Source: Lacrimispora sp. 210928-DFI.3.58 (GTDB taxonomy: Bacteria > Bacillota > Clostridia > Lachnospirales > Lachnospiraceae). Taken from it: a DNA stretch of 64,000 nucleotides. A program made the translations under genes and the position numbers. Each line of letters begins with the position of its first letter. Position 1 is the stretch's first letter. The notes under the pieces were generated by a model. The model did no database searches. It saw nothing but the letters and a program-made list of their open reading frames with translations, and was not told the DNA's origin. The stretch is taken from assembly GCF_020554865.1 (NCBI RefSeq), contig NZ_JAJCIC010000003.1:186001-250000 (forward strand). Direction: 5' to 3'. Shown here piece after piece: positions 60,545-64,000 of the stretch.

Positions 60545-61792
60545 ATGAGTGAGAAGAACACGCAGCAAAAGACAGATGTGGATTATGCGGAATGCGCCGT
60601 GCCTGTGAAGGGCAGGAAGGGCTACATTACCATGTTTATGATCATGCTGGGCTTTACCTTTTTTTCAGCCAGCATGTGGGTGGGCCAGGAGCTGGCCGGG
60701 GGCCTGGACTTTTCCGGCTTTATGGGCGCGATTGTCCTGGGAGGCATTATCCTGGGGCTTTACACCGGACTGCTGGGTTATGTGGGAGCAAAGACGGGCT
60801 TAAGCCTTGACCTGCTGGCCCAGAGGGCTTTTGGCATCAAGGGCTCTTACCTGCCATCTGCCATGATCAGCTTTACACAGATCGGCTGGTTTGGCGTAGG
60901 CCTTGCCATGTTTGCCATCCCGGTGGCCAATGAGCTTCTGGGCGGAAGCACCACAGCCCAGTGGGCCCTTGTGATCCTGGCAGGCGTCTGTATGACAGGC
61001 TCTGCCTATTTCGGTATCCAGTCCCTTACGATCGTGAGCTATATTGCCGTGCCTCTGGTGGCAGTGCTGGGAAGCGTGGCTATGGTCATGGCGATCCGTC
61101 AGGGGGATGGGACTATCGTGGATCAGTTTGCAGTCTCCAGCGGGACCTTAAGCGTAGTCGGAGGAGCAGGTCTGGTGATCGGGTCCTTTGTGTCAGGCGG
61201 AACAGCCACCCCAAACTTTACGCGGTTTGCAAAGAATGGGCTGGTAGGCGGCATCACCACGGTGGTGGCCTTCTTTATCGGCAATTCCCTGATGTTCTTT
61301 TTCGGCGCAGTGGCATATATCTTTGTGGGAGGAAATGACATCTTTGAGGTCATGATCCGGCTGAACCTGTTTTACCTGGCAGTGCTGGTCTTAGGACTTA
61401 ATATCTGGACTACCAATGACAATGCCCTCTACTCTGCGGGCCTGGGCCTGTCCAATATCTTCCACCAGAGGAAGAAGCCCATGGTCCTGTTGTCAGGCAT
61501 CATCGGTACTGTGGCTTCCGTGTGGCTGTACTATCATTTCTGTAACTGGCTGAACGTGCTGAACTGTACGTTACCTCCGGTAGGGATCATCCTGGTGCTG
61601 GGATATTTTATGCATCCGGAGGAATACGAGCGCGGAGCTGTGAACAGGAAGAGAGTGGACTGGTTTGCCATTGCAGGCGTGATACTGGGGGCCGTGGTGG
61701 CCAATGTGGTAAACTGGGGGATCGCTTCCATCAACGGAATGGTTGTGGCGGCTGTGTGCTATGTGATCGGACAGAGGATGGGAAGAAAGTAG
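60545..61792 (+). CDS. codB: Cytosine permease (NCS1 family)
   Basis: CodB imports cytosine or related bases. The 415-residue protein has about 12 hydrophobic segments and strong local similarity to Escherichia coli CodB: MLGFTFFSASMWVGQEL near the start, LLGYVGAKTGLSLDLLAQRAFGIKGS, QIGWFGVGLAMFAIPV, and VLGLNIWTTNDNALYSAGLG. GGGG precedes ATG 60545. It follows the PRTase-like gene by 83 bases. No cytosine deaminase gene is nearby, so the neighbour may act on the imported base. Confidence 0.88.
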   Translation: MSEKNTQQKTDVDYAECAVPVKGRKGYITMFMIMLGFTFFSASMWVGQELAGGLDFSGFMGAIVLGGIILGLYTGLLGYVGAKTGLSLDLLAQRAFGIKGSYLPSAMISFTQIGWFGVGLAMFAIPVANELLGGSTTAQWALVILAGVCMTGSAYFGIQSLTIVSYIAVPLVAVLGSVAMVMAIRQGDGTIVDQFAVSSGTLSVVGGAGLVIGSFVSGGTATPNFTRFAKNGLVGGITTVVAFFIGNSLMFFFGAVAYIFVGGNDIFEVMIRLNLFYLAVLVLGLNIWTTNDNALYSAGLGLSNIFHQRKKPMVLLSGIIGTVASVWLYYHFCNWLNVLNCTLPPVGIILVLGYFMHPEEYERGAVNRKRVDWFAIAGVILGAVVANVVNWGIASINGMVVAAVCYVIGQRMGRK

Positions 61793-61818
61793 TGCGATCC
61801 TGCCGGTCGGGCTTTTTG

Positions 61819-61853
61819 TTACATAGGAGGCTCCGGAGGAGTTTCCTATGTAA
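61819..61853 (+). repeat. Two-stem hairpin before the convergent terminator
   Basis: TTACATAGGA (61819-61828) and TCCTATGTAA (61844-61853) form a perfect 10-bp stem, with an inner CTCC/GGAG. It follows a CTTTTTG run, like the hairpin at 787-824. Confidence 0.6.
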
Positions 61854-61857
61854 AAGT

Positions 61858-61895
61858 AAAAAGGCGTCTGGGTGATTTAGCCCAGGCGCCTTTTG
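61858..61895. terminator. Bidirectional terminator between codB and prs
   Basis: AAAAGGCG-type arm near 61859-61873 pairs with CGCCTTTT near 61886-61894, forming a CCCAGGCGCC/GGCGTCTGGG stem with A/T ends on both strands. It lies between convergent genes. Confidence 0.7.
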
Positions 61896-61903
61896 AAGCA
61901 AAA

Positions 61904-63112
61904 CTATACTAATGTCTGAAAATACTCATATCCGCCGCTCTGATGCTTTTTCACCAGCCGCTGGATCTTTTCTGTCGGACTTAAGGATGCGCTGATGGAG
62001 CGGTCATGATTCAGGGCATTGATGATGGCAGCCATGTATTTGGTCATATCCGCCTCAATGTACCAATCCCTCGCAAGGAGCTCCTTCGGACGGTAGTTTA
62101 AATCGGTGGTGATCACATAATCCAGATATCCCCTGTTATGGAACTCATCGAATTTCTCCAGTCCATTGGTGAAGAGTCCGAAGGTACAGCATACAATGGC
62201 TTTTGCAGCTTTTCTCTCCTTCAGCTCCTTACAGGTATCCAGCATGCTCTCGCCGGAGGAGATCATGTCGTCAATGATCAGTACGGTCTTTCCCTCTACG
62301 GAAGAACCCAAGAACTCATGAGCCACAATGGGATTGCGTCCATTGACGACCTTTGAGTAGTCGCGGCGCTTATAGAACATACCCATATCAACGCCCAGAT
62401 TGTTAGCAAGATAGACCGCCCTGTTCATGGCACCCTCGTCAGGGCTTATGACCATCAGGCTTTCCTTGTCGATCCTAAGACCGGGCTCTCTGGAGAACAG
62501 GGCCTTGATGAACTGATAGGTGGGCATGAAATTGTCAAAGCCGAAATGAGGAATGGCATTCTGAACTCTGGGGTCATGAGCGTCAAAGGTGATGATATTG
62601 TGTACGCCCATAGCTGCCAGCTCCTCTAAGGCCATAGCGCAGTCCAATGACTCCCTTTTGCTGCGTTTATGCTGGCGGCTCTCATACAGGAATGGCATGA
62701 TGACGTTTACGCGGTGGGCAGTGGAAATGCAGGCGCCGATGACACGCTTTAAATCCTGGAAATGATCGTCCGGAGACATGTGGTTGGTATATCCGCTGAC
62801 AGTATAGGGAATGCTGTAATTCATCACATCTACCATGGCATAGACGTCTGTTCCACGTACCGATTCATGAATGACAGCTTTCGCCTCTCCGGTCCCGAAT
62901 CTGGGGCAGCTGCATTTTAAAAGATAGGAATCAACGTCATACCCGCGGTAATGCAGATCCTCCTTGCGGCGCTTCAGCTCCTCCAGGTCATTGCGGCGGA
63001 ACTGTACGATGTGGTCGTTTACCTTTGCTGCAAAGTCCTTGCAGCTCTCCAGGGCAGCGATCTTAAGCGGCGCTACAGGAAGAGAATCATTAAATACAAA
63101 ATCGTTAGCCAT
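61904..63112 (-). CDS. prs: Ribose-phosphate pyrophosphokinase (long form)
   Basis: Prs makes PRPP from ribose-5-phosphate and ATP for purine, pyrimidine, His and Trp synthesis. The 402-residue protein has the PRPP loop VLIIDDMISSGESMLDTC near residue 280, a conserved VNVIMPFLYESRQHKRSKRESLDC region near residue 140 and FDAHDPRVQNAIPHFG near 180. It is about 85 residues longer than typical class I enzymes; the long form is common in Lachnospiraceae. AAAGGAG precedes the ATG at 63112. Confidence 0.93.
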   Translation of the reverse strand: MANDFVFNDSLPVAPLKIAALESCKDFAAKVNDHIVQFRRNDLEELKRRKEDLHYRGYDVDSYLLKCSCPRFGTGEAKAVIHESVRGTDVYAMVDVMNYSIPYTVSGYTNHMSPDDHFQDLKRVIGACISTAHRVNVIMPFLYESRQHKRSKRESLDCAMALEELAAMGVHNIITFDAHDPRVQNAIPHFGFDNFMPTYQFIKALFSREPGLRIDKESLMVISPDEGAMNRAVYLANNLGVDMGMFYKRRDYSKVVNGRNPIVAHEFLGSSVEGKTVLIIDDMISSGESMLDTCKELKERKAAKAIVCCTFGLFTNGLEKFDEFHNRGYLDYVITTDLNYRPKELLARDWYIEADMTKYMAAIINALNHDRSISASLSPTEKIQRLVKKHQSGGYEYFQTLV

Positions 63113-63166
63113 GATAGCCTTTGCTCCTTTGTCGAAATATCATTAATTGGAAAATATCACATATGA

Positions 63167-63195
63167 TTTATACCATTTCCGGGAAACAGGGTCAA
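63167..63195 (-). promoter_or_regulatory. Promoter for prs
   Basis: On the - strand TTGACC (63195-63190) and TATAAA (63172-63167) are 17 bp apart, upstream of the prs ribosome binding site. Confidence 0.65.
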
Positions 63196-63261
63196 GTGAT
63201 TCTACGTATTTCTACCAAAAAAACAAAAAAATTCCTGAAACTGAACTGCCGCCTGGCTTCC

Positions 63262-63307
63262 GCAGTTTGTGCCGCGGCTGCCGGAAGGTAACCGCGGCAC
63301 AAACTGC
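63262..63307. repeat. 16-bp perfect GC-rich inverted repeat
   Basis: GCAGTTTGTGCCGCGG (63262-63277) and CCGCGGCACAAACTGC (63292-63307) are exact complements with a 14-base loop. No T run follows on either strand. It lies between the divergent prs and DUF512 promoters. Confidence 0.8.
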
Positions 63308-63335
63308 CCATTTACAAAAATAAGTAAAATTGTTA

Positions 63336-63488
63336 TGATATAATTCAATAGACAAGAAAAGAATAAAAAATAGTTGAGCGCCAGAGCGCGAAACTATTTG
63401 CTGCGCAGACGAAGGGGAGCGGAGTTTGCGATTCCCATAAGTTTTTATGAAGCGAGGGACGAGCGTAATAAAAAAAAGAGGTTTTGAC
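63336..63488 (+). promoter_or_regulatory. Extended -10 promoter and leader of the DUF512 gene
   Basis: TGATATAAT (63336-63344) is an extended -10 with no good -35. The ~140-base leader contains an AAATAGTT / AACTATTT hairpin around an inner CGC/GCG (about 63368-63402) and further GC-rich segments. Its function is unknown. Confidence 0.5.
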
Positions 63489-64000
63489 ATGAAAAAAAAG
63501 CTGGAAGGCCATAAGATCGCCAAAGTAGATCCGGGCTCCATTGGCGAGGAGCTGGAGCTGGAGGCGGGCGATTATGTTCTGTCTATTAACGGCAATGAGA
63601 TAGAAGATATTTTTGACTACGAATACTACATCAACAGCGCTTCCATTACCATGCTGGTGCGAAAGGCCGACGGCGAGGAGTGGGAGCTTGATATTGAAAA
63701 TGACTATGAGGACCTGGGCCTGACCTTTGAAAATGGTTTGATGAGCGAGTACCGCTCCTGCTGCAATAAGTGCATCTTCTGCTTTATTGACCAGATGCCG
63801 CCTGGGATGCGGGAGACCCTTTATTTTAAGGACGATGATTCCCGCCTTTCCTTTCTCCAGGGCAATTATATTACCCTGACGAACATGAAGGAAAAGGACA
63901 TTGACCGCATTATCCGCTTCAAGCTGTCACCCATCAACATTTCCGTGCAGACCACCAACCCGGAGCTGCGGTGCAAGATGCTGAACAACCGCTTTGCAGG
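63489..64000 (+). CDS. Radical SAM / DUF512 (PDZ) family protein, 5' part
   Basis: The frame from ATG 63489 runs open to the window end (170 codons seen). It begins with a PDZ-like domain (HKIAKVDPGSIGEELELEAGDYVLSINGNEI, residues ~6-40) and then shows the Cys cluster CCNKCIFCFIDQMPPGMR near residue 90 and LSFLQGNYITLTNM. This order fits the DUF512 family of predicted radical SAM proteins, often beside the GTPase gene der. AGAGG lies upstream. The C-terminal part is missing because of the window edge. Confidence 0.88.
   Translation, partial: MKKKLEGHKIAKVDPGSIGEELELEAGDYVLSINGNEIEDIFDYEYYINSASITMLVRKADGEEWELDIENDYEDLGLTFENGLMSEYRSCCNKCIFCFIDQMPPGMRETLYFKDDDSRLSFLQGNYITLTNMKEKDIDRIIRFKLSPINISVQTTNPELRCKMLNNRFA

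Noticed and set aside
1..64000. rRNA or tRNA genes, prophage genes, transposase genes and CRISPR arrays
   Set aside because: None recognised on either strand by reading; hairpin elements present have no transposase coding. A tRNA or repeat-search program was not run.

Overview
The window looks like a chromosomal segment of a spore-forming Firmicute of the Lachnospiraceae (Clostridium cluster XIVa type). The evidence is the sporulation genes yqfC and yqfD, a SpoVB-like flippase, alr next to an ndoA/mazF toxin gene, the gene order rplS-lepB-rbgA-rnhB-yraN, clean AGGAGG ribosome binding sites, a long-form PRPP synthetase and a set of choline-binding-repeat secreted proteins. The species cannot be named from the sequence. 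No rRNA, tRNA, CRISPR array, prophage or transposase gene was seen. Most genes are on the + strand.

Layout. 1-3.6 kb: a CobO-like adenosyltransferase, a lysine riboswitch with terminator, dapA-dapB, a small lipoprotein and a small membrane protein. 3.7-7.6 kb: purC, purF and purB (purA is at 17.2 kb). 7.7-14.4 kb: a visibly AT-richer island with a divergent HTH regulator, overlapping face-to-face promoters with paired operators, and a same-strand run of six secreted proteins, five carrying choline-binding repeats. 14.6-19.6 kb: LysR regulator, MATE transporter, purA, an azoreductase-like flavoprotein and a small membrane protein. 19.7-22.5 kb: an ABC-F ATPase divergent from rex. 22.5-26.3 kb: acpS-nnr-alr-ndoA. 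26.6-31.3 kb: CNNM/CBS protein, MATE transporter, yebC, nitrilase. 31.3-37.9 kb: yqfC-yqfD-phoH-ybeY, DUF3048 lipoprotein, SpoVB-like flippase, small membrane-anchored protein. 38-41 kb: two FAD proteins. 41-45.7 kb: proB-DUF896-proA, lepB, yaaA, and an HTH/membrane-protein pair. 45.8-48.2 kb: an oxidoreductase and YkvI-like permease behind twin operators. 48.3-58.3 kb: miaB-mutS-trmD, a second CNNM protein, rplS, a second lepB, rbgA, rnhB, yraN. 58.3-64 kb: pgeF, a phosphoribosyltransferase-like gene with codB behind an attenuator-like leader, convergent prs, and the start of a radical SAM/DUF512 gene cut by the window end.

How it works together. Much of the window is housekeeping: lysine and cell-wall precursor supply (dapA, dapB, alr), purine synthesis and PRPP supply, proline synthesis, translation and RNA modification, protein export, and repair. 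The accessory signal lies in three places: the choline-binding secretome island with its own predicted autoregulated switch; several intergenic palindromes, including a ~110-bp element present twice in opposite orientation with compensatory stem changes and a 158-bp MITE-like hairpin; and small regulatory circuits (twin GTTAC-N4-GTAAC operators, an HTH promoter bracketed by an inverted repeat, the codB leader).
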